Part shown: piece by piece, positions 34,752-46,236 of the stretch
How positions within the stretch are numbered: the stretch's first letter is position 1
Layout: each line of letters begins with the position of its first letter
Source: Dichetophora obliterata
Taxonomy: Eukaryota > Arthropoda > Insecta > Diptera > Sciomyzidae
Reading direction: 5' to 3'
NCBI GenBank assembly: GCA_963920525.1
Contig: OY986436.1
Span: forward strand, 25,729,818 to 25,793,817
Length of the DNA: 64,000 nt
The notes under the pieces: generated by a model
The model's database searches: none
The model's input: only the letters and a program-made list of their open reading frames with translations
What the model was told of the DNA's origin: nothing
Translations under genes and position numbers: made by a program

Positions 34752-35130
34752 GTTTAGAGTCTTTTCATATTATTTTATATGAACAAATTTTTTAAAAATT
34801 TAGAAAAAATTATAAATGATCAGATCCATTAAAAAAAAAACAAAACTTAAAGAAAAAAATATATATTTTTTTTTTGTCCGAATTGGGTCTTAAACCCAGG
34901 CCTCTGAAAACTAACACATTACATATCACATTATATGAAAAATTTTATATGGAAAATCTCTAAGTCTTTTCTATTATTTTTATATGAAGACATTTTTCGA
35001 AAAAATTTCAAAAATTTTTTTAAATGAACAGAAAAATTTGTAAAAAATGAGATTTTCAAAAAATACAAAAAAAAAGTTTTTTTTTGGTCCGAGATGGGTT
35101 TCGAACCCGAGCTCCCAAAAGCTTACTTTT
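34752..35130. repeat. degenerate duplication with tRNA T-arm-like motif
   Basis: Two related units end in a T-run followed by GTCCGAATTGGGTC...AACCCAGGC (about 34878) and GTCCGAGATGGGTTTCGAAC, then CCGAGCTCCC (about 35088). GGTTTCGAACCC resembles a pol III B box. It may be derived from a SINE. Confidence 0.4.
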
Positions 35131-37245
35131 ATTTGTAATGATGCTAAAGTACAACTAGTACAAAAAAGTATTATTTGAATATTGAAGTTTACTAAAATAA
35201 TAAATGAGATAATTTTTTATTTTATTGAAGTGAAAACTTCTTTAGGCGCGTTGAACGATTTTGGTAGAGGGTAAATCTTTGGTTAGCGTCATTGACTTTT
35301 TCCGAGTAACTCTCGTCATCAACACAAACAGCAAAGATGACAAGATAGGAAACTTAGAAAACATAAGCAAGCAACCATCAATAATTTGCTCCGCTGCGAA
35401 ACATTAGCTGCATTCCCGAGGCACTAGATCAGATCAAGTCTCAGTAAAACAACGTTAGTTCAACTTTATATCAATTTGTCATCACAGTCTTGAAACAGCT
35501 GTTTTAAAAACAATAACAAAAGAAAACAGCAATACCAAAACGCCCATTGAGCGGTGAAACGTCAAAATAGGAAAATGAATAGTTATTTAGATTGGCCAAC
35601 TATGTTCGTTTTGATAAAAAATGCTTGAAACTTGGCAGCATTTTAAGATCAGAAATAGAGCTAGAAGTCGAGCTGGTTTGAATTTTTGTTTTTGCTTTGT
35701 AAATAAAATAGAGCCGCACTCTAGATCAACGACCACGGGAATGCAGCTATTGAATGTTACTGTTTCTTTCAATGTATATGTAGAGCTGTAGGCTAAAATA
35801 AAATAAATTTAAAATTTTTGATATTTTTTTTTTTTTTTTGTTTGACTGGCCATGAAGTCCTTTTTAATGCCTCCACTTGAGATCTTGCTACCAGGCAAAC
35901 AAAAAACATAGCAAGCAAAGTGCTGTTTATTTTCCGCCGCCAATTCGGTTCATCCCCTCTAACGTTGCGCAACCGATGTGATACTGCTCTTCTATGTTCA
36001 TCGTTGCAGTAGATTTTCTTGGTAATTGTTGTTGTAAATGCATTTTAGTTCAGCTACAGATCAACCTATCCATTGACAGAAAAACAGTAAATATCCTTCA
36101 TGATTTCTTTATGAAGGAACGATTTGTCAGCAGATAAACTTATTTATGGTTGCTTGCTGCCATAGCAGAATTAGACAAGGTAGTGTTATGGCTGAATGTG
36201 TTCTCTTTCTAAGTGACCATAACTTTCAAATTCATCCATTTTGATATATTCGCCAATTCTTGCTTTCATATTGCATTCTCATTGCTTGCAGATGTTGTAT
36301 GAAATATTAACTTCGTTTTGACAGTTTCGGTCACCGGCTCTCCGCCCTACCACTACCTTGTTTGATTTTGCCATGCTTGCTACATTTGCTGAGCGCCTGG
36401 TAGCTAATACCCAAAAGCGTGTAGTTGAGTTTCATGACCAACATAAAAACATTTGTAGTTTTATAAATGTCGCCAGCATATTCTCTGACTGGGACCATGG
36501 TATAATAAGTAGTATGTAGGAGTGATATTTCGGGTTTCGACCATCGGATGTCAAACAAAAGAACACAAAATAGGGAACGTGTGACACATACATTGGCCGC
36601 ATTCAGAGGAGTCACCTGTTGTGAATGGATCATTTCATTGCAAAGGTTTCTCACTTAAATTTAAAAAAAACAGTTGCCAACTATTGTTTCCGCTGAAAGC
36701 TGCCAATGTGTGTGACACACGCACTTCATATTGTTTTCTTTATTGTGAAATTCGATGGTCGCACGAGAGAAAATAAGTAGTTGTCAAGGCTACCTAGTAA
36801 TAATTTTATCATGACTGGGACTGCATCGTCCAAAAATTTTTGAGTTTCTTATTTAAGCTACCATAAGCCTATAGTATCTTTTTTTGAATAAAATGCAATG
36901 ATTAATGACGCAATCAGTGAAATCAATACAAATACAAATAAATACAAATACAAATAGAGTAAATACAAATTCTATGTATACGTATTTCAAGGGTATATTA
37001 ATTATTTCAATAGGTTATATTTTTTATTTTATATTTTTGTTTATGTTTTACTTTGTTTTTTATACTAAAACCCATAATTTATATAATAATATAATAATGA
37101 AATGCTAAAAGACGTAAATAATGTGCATTAATGATGAACCGGATGTACGGATGAACTGAATCGAAGGCAGAAAATAAACTGCTGTTTTCTGTTTTCCTTG
37201 TCTCAAATGCAGGCATTAAACGAGACTTCAAGACGAATCAAACAA
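35131..37245. other. DNA without a recognised gene
   Basis: No convincing gene was seen; the longest ORFs lack domains. A simple ATACAAATA repeat occupies about 36928-36975. Confidence 0.4.
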
Positions 37246-37249
37246 TTTA

Positions 37250-38685
37250 TTTAATATATAAAAATGAATGCGATAAAACTTTGTCTACTTATTGTTTGCA
37301 CTTAAGCGAACAATATAGGCATATTTAAAATTTGCCACACCCCCTTTTACCGCCCACAAATCAATAAAAATGCTATATTTAAGACAGTTTTTGTCGTATT
37401 AAACTAAAATTCGGTAATTAACTTCGTATGATAACTATCGGTAACTATACTTAAAATGGGCGTAGCCCCACTATAGCTACGCCTTCTTTTAAGAAAAGAT
37501 AAAGAGACTTCGAAATTACTGGTCCGATCGAGCTAAAACTTTGGCAGTGGATTTGTTTCGAATACGAGATGGTTTAAGAAAAAATTGGCACACCCCCTTT
37601 TACCGCCCACAAATATATAAAAAATTCGCGATATCAAATTGTTTTGGAGTTATGGGTCGCACAGCCTCGAAATTCGATATTCAACCATAATTTACAAGGG
37701 GTTAAACAAGGGGGAGTGGAACCTCCTATGCAACCAAAACTTGCGATATGGAATAGTTTTGCAGTTACAGGTCACACAGCATCGGAATTCAGTATTCGAC
37801 ATTAATTAATGCATGCAGTTTTATTAATAACATTTTATGGGTTTTGGAAACGGTGGAGTTTCACCTTCCCCCCATACAACCAAAATTTGTGCTATCAAAT
37901 AGCTTTGGAGTTATATGTCGCACAGCATCGAAATTCAGTAATCGACCTAAATTTACACATGCAGTTTTACTGAAAACATTTTATGGCGTTGGACAAGTAC
38001 AACCCAAACATGCAAAATCGAATAGCTTTAAAGTTATGGTTAACACAGCGTTAGCATTCAGTATTCGACCTCAATTCATACATGCAGTTTCATTAATAAT
38101 ATTTTATGGGCGTAGGAAAAGGGGGACTGGCATCTCCCATACAACCCAGATTTATGCTATCGAATAGCTTTGGAATTATAGGTCGCACAGCGTCGGAATT
38201 CAGTATTCGATCCGAATTTACACATTTTCACTTTCATTATTTCACATTTTTTGGGCATTGAACAAGAGAGAGTGACACCTCCCATACAACCCAAATTTGC
38301 GATATCGAATAGCTTCTGAGTTATTTGTCGCACAACGTGGGAACTCAGTATTCGACCTAAATGTACACATGCCATTTCATTGATTAAATTTTATGGGAGT
38401 TTGCCAAGGGACCTTTTATTTGACCCAAATTTGCGATATCGAATTGCTTTGGAGTTATAGGTCATACAGCGTCGGAATTTCGTATTCGACCTTAATTTAC
38501 ACATTCGGTTTCATTGATCACATATAATGGGCGTTGGTCAAGGGGGCGTTGCACCTCCTATACAACCCAAATTTGGGATATCTAGCTGCTTTGGATTTAT
38601 AGGTCACACAGCATCGAAATTCAGTATTCGACCTTAATTTACACATGCAAGGGAGCGTGGTAGCAACGCGCCGGGTTTCAGCTAG
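37250..38685 (+). mobile_element. Helitron-like element with minisatellite
   Basis: The 3' end, GCGCCGGGTTTCAGCTAG followed by T, matches the Helitron-like end at 6066-6084. The 5' end, ATATATAAAAATGAATG, is the same type as at 4986 but lacks the leading TC, so it is probably slightly truncated. The interior consists of a minisatellite (37690-38640). No coding was seen. Confidence 0.6.
37690..38640. repeat. minisatellite, unit about 123-148 bp, about 7 units
   Basis: Each unit contains ACAACCCAAATTTGCGATAT, CGAAT, a GCTTTGGAGTTATAGGTCGC block, CAGC(A/G)TCGGAATTCAGTATTC and ATTTTATGGGCGTTGG...AAGGGG, with period varying between about 123 and 148 bp. The units are diverged, so the array is old. 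Confidence 0.8.
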
Positions 38686-38989
38686 TCATATATAAAAAAT
38701 AGAAAATTTATTTTATTTTATGAGGATTATTTTTTATTCAATAGTGCTCCCTGTATTTTATTTTCATATCAACAATATTCAATTTAAATGTAATAATATA
38801 GTTTGGTGTTAATTCAAAATAAAAATGATATCTGAATAAAAAATATTTTGAAAGATATAATCAAAGTCTGAGGGAGTGAAAATATAAAAAGTTTTTCCGA
38901 TTAGCATGAACATTTTTATAAAGCAGTAAAGCGGTCCGTTGCAAGACAAAGTCTTCCAGGGAATACTAATATTTTATTTTATTTAATTT

Positions 38990-41106
38990 AATTTAACATA
39001 TAAGTACAATATGAATGAATTCCTTTGCTGTACAAAGGCAATAGTTTAAGCAATAAGTATGATGTTTTGAGATATTACAATTAAAATTAAAATTTAAGAA
39101 TACTTATGTAATCATAATTAATCATAAAAAATGCAGTTTATTAAATTAAAACAACAACATCAATAAGTTAACAAAACTTTTTTAGCGTATTAATAACTAG
39201 AAGGGGAAAAAAAAAGAAAAAGAAAGAAAAAAAAAAAGAGAGAAGAAGAAAGCAAAAAAAAAAAACCAAATTTAAAGTAGAGATCTGGTTTCTTATCTTA
39301 TTATATATTTTTGTTTTAAGAAAAGTGATTCAAAACTGCTCGCTTAAAGCCACCTGTGCTATATATACATTTAATTACGCTGGGTAAACTATTCCATAAT
39401 CTAACGGCATTGACGAAAAAAAGCCTGGTAGAGTTCAGATACTTCCAGTTTGGTATTATAATATTATTGCTTCTGGTCGACTGGCAAAACTGTAGTTTTT
39501 CAAAAAGATACCGAGGAGTTTTGAAATGAATAATTTTATGCAAAAAGATGCAATTTCGGGCATTGAGGTAACTAATGATGTCACAACCAAGTATGCTTTT
39601 CTTGAATTGAGTAATGTGGTCAAATCTGAGAAGGTTATAGACATAACTAGTAGCATGATTGAACGCAACTTGCAGCTTGTGCTCAGATCGTGAATCGAGC
39701 CTACTATAAATGAGTTCAGAATAGGTAATGATAGGAATAATAAGTTGCAGCACGAGCTTGCGTCTGGTTTCCACAGGAGTAAACTCTGCTGACACTTTAA
39801 GGTTGCGCAGAATGAAGTATATGGTACGCACCATATTATTTATGTGATCCGTGCATGTTAAGGACGAGTTAATGTGATACCCAAGGCTTTTTATAGTGTT
39901 AACTAATTTAAGTTTCTTGTCCCCTATAAACAAGTCTGGAATATCATCAAAGACAGTATTACTTTTGCTAATAGGCAGCACATAAGACTTCTCTGCGTCT
40001 AGTTTCAGACAATTTGTAATGGCCCATTCGCTTATACTATTTAAGTCTTCATTTAGCCTGCAACTTAAGTCTTCCAGGAGGCCAGTTCTGCGAGAAAGGT
40101 GTAATTGCACATCATCAGCAAAGGCATGGATAGAGGCATATTTACAGACGGAAAAAATATCATTGATAAAGATTGAGAATAGTAAAGGGCCAAGAACTGA
40201 GCCTTGTGGCACTCCACTGCATACCGGCTTAAGTTGAGAACATCTATTGCCAACACGAACTTTCTGTACTCTGTTTGACAAAAAACACCTTAAGAGATCT
40301 ACGGCATTATTACAAAAACCATACCTGCGCCCAAGTTTTTGGCAGAGTAAGGAGTGATTCACTCTGTCAAATGCTTTGGAAAAATCCAGCATGCAGAGTA
40401 GTGTAGTTAAGCCTTCATCATAAGGTGTTCGGATATCATCAATAACTTTTATGGTAGCTGTTGAGCAACTATGCGCACAACGGAAGCCAGATTGCAGTGG
40501 AGATAATAGGGTATTAGTAGTTAAGAATTCAGAAATCTGACCGGCCATAATTGCTTCGAAGACCTTCGATAGGGATGACAAAATACTAATAGGTCTAAAA
40601 TCATTTGGTTCACACGCAGTTGGTTTTTTTGCGACAGGTAATACTTTTGCTATTTTCCAGAGCTGAGGAAAAGATGACGTTGTGATACAATGGTTTATAA
40701 TGTGCGTAAGCGGGCTAACAACGTGGGTTAGAATTAGTTTGATAAACTTAATCGAAACTCCATCTTCACCAATGGCATTTGTCTTTACATTCATAATGCG
40801 TTTACAAACCTCATATTCGCAGACAGCTGAAAACTGAAAGTTTGGTTGCACAATAGTATTTGATATTTCCTCAGAACTATCAACACTCTGGTTATTATTT
40901 AAAAAGAAATCGTTTAGAATATCAGGGTCCAGGAAACACTCAGATACTGGCTTGTTAGCAATACCAAAGGTTTTTAAGTTTCTCCAAAGTATCTTTGATG
41001 GTAGCGATGCTTTCAATTATTTAGAGCAATATCTTTTTTTGGATTGCCTAGCGATTAAAACTGAAGCACCGTGCCGCCCTGTAGTTTTCCCATTTTTCTG
41101 GTGTAG
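38990..41106 (-). mobile_element. CR1-like LINE copy B, 3' part
   Basis: This is the 3' half of a LINE whose 5' half is at 50042-51390; the gypsy element at 41111-50037 sits between them. The 3' UTR, purine-rich on the plus strand at 39201-39266, corresponds to the pyrimidine-rich 3' UTR of copy A. Confidence 0.85.
39316..41106 (-). pseudogene. LINE ORF2 copy B, reverse transcriptase part
   Basis: The frame carries FRPISILSSLSKVFEAIMAG, SGFRCAHSCSTATIKV, MLDFSKAFDRVNHSLL, GVPQGSVLGPLLFSIF and AFADDVQLHLS, the catalytic motif having Phe-Ala-Asp-Asp. The C-terminal block LFFVNAVRLWNSLPSVIK follows. The frame from KASLPSKILWRNLK to the C-terminus (566 codons) is open. Just upstream, at 41017-41106, the sequence reads PTPEKWENYRAAR in a frame broken by a stop, so copy B was probably already dying before or soon after the gypsy insertion. 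Confidence 0.85.
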
Positions 41107-41110
41107 GATT

Positions 41111-42811
41111 TGTAACGGAGGCGAAAATTTGGAGTCAACATGGACGTTAAAATTCAAAAATGAATTTTAAATTTCAAAATTTTAACATTTTGGTTGTTGT
41201 GGAGCGGTGCTACCATCTCTGCGAGAGGGCGGCCCTTTGCATTTAGTTTGAGGGCGCCTTTTTACAGCGCCCCTGGTTCTCGATGACCAGTATTTATAAG
41301 GCCGCTCACGCACAGAGGTGGTACCATCGCCCCGGTCCAGTGACCCGCGGACACTAGGTTGGCCACGGCTGCACGTGCTAGTTAGCCATTGCTAGCAGTT
41401 CGGTGAGATGTGGGGTGGGGTCTTGTGGCCGTCCACGTGTACCCTTGCCGTACAAATGTCACGTGCATAAGTCATCGCACGTCGGTGATTCCAAATAAAG
41501 AATACAAAAAAAAATTTTCTGAAACGAGAATTAAAAATCAAGTAAAACAAATATAAAAAAATAAAGGAAACCGTTTGGGCACCCCTGGCCCAATCATCCA
41601 ACACCTACTCGTTGAGCTCTGGTGGACGAGCTCGGCCCACACTTTTCCCACCCTTCCGTGAGGGTTCAGGGGCTAAATGTATTGGAAACCCTCCCAAAAA
41701 AATCAACTCCATAAAACTGAAGGGATTTAGTGTATTGTAATTCTTGTCAACACCCAGCTCGTTCAACAAACGGTCAGCAACGAATTCAATATATTCTGAC
41801 ATCAGCTTGCAATTCATGCCACTAATATGTTTTACCAAATTCTGCTGTAAAAAAAATCACTTGCTGTCCGACCTGCGATTGATCGCGCAGCTGACTGCGA
41901 TGTCATGCAAGCTGCGCTGCAACTTTGCAATAATGCAATTAGGCAAATAGCGAACGTAAAACGATTGCAAAAGATAATTTTTTACGGAATTCCAGACTAG
42001 CAAATTTGAATTTTTGTCTCTTGCTGCGACGTAATGACGACGGAGTCTTCGATTTTCCAGTTTACTCCTCGAGCAGCAGCTGACTTTGTTCTTTGTTTTG
42101 CAAATTATTTTATTTAATTCTGGTTTGACTGCAATTTATCTAGTTTTGTCTATTTGTAAACATTCTTTGCACAGCTTAGCATAAAGATTTTTCTTTTTAG
42201 CTACTTGTTTTTCTGTTGAGTATTTAAGCGCAGACATAAAACAAGACCAACCACAATCGAAATTAAAACTCGTTCCCCAGCACGAACTTCTTCTCTACCG
42301 CGTGTTTTTTTCCGAATCTCCATGCCCTTTGTCACACAAGTAGATTTCTTCTCAGCGTTTGCACTATGCAAGTGTATGATACAATTTTGTAACTCATACC
42401 CGCTGTGTGACACAATGACTACGGCAAAACGGGTTGCAAACAAACAGTCATGATTTTCAAAGGTGGAAATAGTGTCAGTTGTCATGTTTGACAACGTGTC
42501 AACTGTCACATTTGCCAAGTTTAGAAATGTGTCAGCTGTCAAACAGCAAATTGTCAGCTGCCAAATTAAAATCCGTCAGCGGTCAAACAGCAAATTGTCA
42601 GTCCACACTTTGACACCGTTGCGAGTTAGGGTCGTTCACGATGCTGTGCACCTGAGATTACCTTGTGTATCTGAACCAAATAAAAGGTTTTATCGATGGT
42701 ATGTTCACGCTAAGTGGTAAAGAGTGAAAATGTTATACCACAATGATATGACAAATACACCACATCGTCAACAACCCCAACACGCAAATGGTGAGATTTG
42801 GTGCCGTTACA
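41111..42811 (-). repeat. 3' LTR of the gypsy element (1701 bp)
   Basis: It is paired with 48337-50037 at a constant offset of 7226 bp without net indels. On the element strand it starts TGTAACGGCACC and ends CTCCGTTACA. TATAAATA at 41291-41298 (minus strand) is a candidate TATA box about 190 bp from the LTR end. A dense cluster of TGTCA/TGACA motifs lies at about 42470-42612. No clear polypurine tract precedes it at 42812-42860. Confidence 0.95.
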
Positions 42812-42859
42812 AAACAGTTATTCGGAACCGTCCAGCACGCGTTACAAGAACTGAAGGCA

Positions 42860-45800
42860 CTATTCTCGAATGTCTTTCGCATGAAAAACACCAAGCCGTT
42901 TGTTAGCCATATCAGCCAGCTCGTAGTATGCCGAACCCATTCTCTTAGTGATCCTAGCTTTCTCGAAAACGTTTGCCAACTTTGCGCTAAAATGCTCAGA
43001 GGCCTTGCTTTGGGCGAAACTTCTTCGGTAAACAATTTGACCAACTTCAAAACTCACGGGACGTGAGCGCATGTTGTAAATTTTCTCATTTTTCTCAAAT
43101 GCCTGACGCAGATTCTCTCTCACTTGTTCTCGAATCAACTCAGTTCTCTCTTCAGGCTTTACCTCTGCTGTGGGATCTTCCAGCATTTTTAGTTTTCGCA
43201 GAAGTTCGTAGCTTTTAGCATGACATATCATATTTTGTCCGAACACAACAAAATATGGTGAAAAACCTGAAGAAGAGTGAACTGAGCTGCGGAGAGCGGC
43301 ACTTATCGCATATAAATTTTCATCCCAATCTTTTTGGTCCGGATGAATATAAGCGCGAACGGCTGCGATTATTGAACGATTCACACGTTCGACAGCGTTT
43401 GCTTGAGGAGAATAATTTGCAGTTAAATTATGCTTGACACCATATTTCTGTACTAAATCTTTAAACCTATTAGATCGGAATTGTACGCCATTGTCAGAGG
43501 TTATAATTTCGGGAACACCGAAAATTGCGAAAATTCGCTTCTCTAGAAATTCGACAATCTTTTTGGCGGTAAAGGTCCGAATTGGTTCCAAGAAATGAAA
43601 CTTCGACAGGTGGTCAAGCACAATCACGAGACCCACGTTCCCTGAGCGTGACCTAGGGTAAGGCCCTAAAAGGTCTACGTAGAGTCTCTGAAAAATTCGA
43701 ATCGAAGTGAGCTGTTGTCCCATAGGTGGACGAAGTATGTAATTAGGAGCTTTGGTCAGTTTGCAAACTTCACACGCCAGCACATAGTCGCGGACTTGTT
43801 TTGCCATTTTTGGCCAAAAATACAACATTTTGAGTCGCGTAAGCGTTTTGTGAATCCCACCATGAGAACTCATTGGGTGATCATGAGCTTCAACAATGAG
43901 AGATCTTCTCAATTCCTCAGGCACCCAGAGTTTCCATGACTGTTCTTCTTGGGTGGGATCACCACTTGCAAATTCACAACGCTTGTAAATTAAGCCGTCC
44001 ACAACTTGTATGTCTGGTTGTTGCTCGTCATTTTTTTGAAACTCGTCAACCAGTTTTAGATAATTTTCTGTTTTAAAATGTGCAGAAGAAAAATCCAAAA
44101 CTGGCCAAGTCGTAACTGCAGTTTCTGTCAATTCTGAAATTTCGACATCCTCCGGCAAATGCACTCTCGATAAAGAATCGGGAACTACGTTTTGGCTACC
44201 TTTGCGATGAATGATTTTAAACTTGAAACCTTGAAGTTTCAATGCCCAACGAGCAAGTCTGCCATGCAGGTCGGTTTGGCCCATTAACCATTTTAAAGAC
44301 GCGTGATCAGTGATCACTTCGAATTCATGCCTTTCGACGTAAGCTCGAAATTTTTTTATGGCCATGACCGCTGCAAGACATTCTTGTTCTGAAACGGTAT
44401 AGTTTCGTTGCGCTTGGTTAAATTTATGTGACATATACGCAATCGGGACTTCATGTTCATCATCATCACGTTGAGCCAGAACGGCTCCGACTCCATACTG
44501 AGAGGCATCGCATTGGATTGAAAACGGACGCGAAAAATCAGGGCTATGAAGCACAGGTGCACTACTAAGGCTATTTTTGAGGGTCTCAAAAGCTGCTATC
44601 GACTCCTCAGTCCAAACAAATTTTTTCGCTTTTTGCAGCATGTTGGTCAACGGTGTCGAAATGGAAGCGTAATTTAGCACGAACCGTCGGTACCATCCAC
44701 AGACACCGAGAAAACGACGAAGCTGTCGCACAGTTTTTGGCAAGGGAAAATCTCGAATCGCTTGCACCTTTTCTGGATCAGTACTGATGGTTCCATGCCC
44801 AATCACGTGACCCAAATAACGAATTTGTTTGAGTAAAAATTTACTTTTTTCAATATTTATCGTCAGACCAGCATGTCGAATACAGATGGCTACCTCCTGC
44901 AGCAAAGCTAAATGATCGTCAAAGGTCTCGGTTATCAAAAGCAAATCGTCTAAGTATACAAAAACTTGTGTTCTCAAATGAGCAGGTATGACCTTGTCCA
45001 TCAAGCGAGACATCGTCTGCGGTGCGTTACATAGGCCGAAAGGCATTGTAACAAACTGGTACAACGGTCGATTGGGCACTGTGAAGGCTGTCTTATCCCT
45101 TGACGCTGCATCCAATGGAATCTGCCAGAAAGCATCCTTCAGATCCAAACTCGAAATGAATTGCGCCTTAGGAAGCCGACTGAGAATTCCATCAATGAGA
45201 GGCAGGGGATAAGCATCCTTCACAGTAACCTCATTTACCTTACGCGCATCGAGACACAAGCGCACTTTATTAGGTTTGACGATCAAGGCTACAGGTGATG
45301 ACCAAGCGCTTTGTGACACTTCAATGACACCAAGTGCCAACATGCGGTCGACCTCAGCGAAAAGAAGTTTTTCGACCCCAGGAGAAACCGAAAAGTGTCG
45401 TTGTTTGACTGGTTTTGCTTGCCCTACGTCAATGACGTGACTAATCAAGCTGGTGCGGCCTAAACCTTGTTCAGAAAAAGATGGAAAATTTAAAATGGTG
45501 GCGTTTAGCCTAGCCTGCTGACGAGCAGTTAACACATGGTGGTTGGAATCAACTTCAGAAATCTGGCTAACAGGAAAGCAGTGGTAATTTTCCAGAAAGA
45601 GATCTCCAGCCAAGCCAAATGCTTTTACGAAATCAACTCCCAAATACAAGTCTTGAGACAAAGTGGGAACTATCAAAAACCTGAGGGGTTTGGTGACTCC
45701 TCGAAAGGTGATGGTGGTGTCGAGGACTCCTGCAGAAGCATGACTCGTCCCGTCCGCCGTCTTAAGATCAATCGCACACCTTTGCCACTTCAGTTGCTCG

Positions 45801-46236
45801 CTAGACATCAGTCTTTGCGCCAGCTGGTTGGCTATGCAGCTGATGGTGGCGCCAGTATCGATTAACCCCATCAACGTTTCGCCGGCTAATGAGACCGGTG
45901 CGTAAGGACGAACATCATTCCTCGGAGCAAACGACAAAACCGCCGAGCACGCAAACTTTCTCAAGGCTCGGACCTTTTTCCAAAATTGCCTCAATCTCGC
46001 AGTTGATCGCCGTTTCTTTTTGCATTGAATTTGAATGGAGCCCTCGCTCTGAAATATACGTCGACGCGCAGCGTTATATTCGAGCCAACGAACATGCAAC
46101 GGTTTGAACGTCCGTTGTGGCACAGTAGCAGCCTTTTTTTCACGTGTTAAAATTCGAATTTGGGTATTTGGTACATCCGGGATTGCCTCAGTTTGGCAGG
46201 CCACCTCAGAAGTTAATGAGGGGCGGTTGACAAATC
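42860..46236 (-). CDS. gypsy Pol: protease, RT, RNase H, integrase
   Basis: The -1 frame runs from the slippery site to the stop at 42860. Counting from the GTG at 46204 (1114 residues), protease LIDTGATISC is at about 115-123. The reverse transcriptase has LCLDARKVNEV, FISSLDLKDAFWQIPL, MPFGLCNAPQTM and FVYLDDLLL (417-420). RNase H has FSIQCDASQYGVGAVLAQ and VSEQECLAAV. Integrase has an HHCC finger (HDHPMSSHG...CEVCK) and the D, D, E residues in YVDLLGP, ITSDNGVQF and AVERVNRS. It is not expected to be made from its own start codon but as a Gag-Pol fusion. No stop or frameshift was seen, so it may be functional. Confidence 0.92.

Noticed and set aside
35085..35115. tRNA gene suggested by GGGTTTCGAACCCGAG
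   Set aside because: Only a T-arm-like hairpin is present; no acceptor, D or anticodon arm can be folded around it.
36331..36654. 107-codon minus-strand ORF
   Set aside because: No domain, signal or promoter could be seen. Its length is within what chance allows in 64 kb.
41605..41838. LTR ORFs of 60-113 codons present identically in both LTRs (e.g. 41605-41838, 42201-42542)
   Set aside because: They are kept only because the two LTRs are nearly identical. They have no domain, and one of the four LTR differences changes an amino acid in such an ORF while others are silent, so there is no sign of selection.
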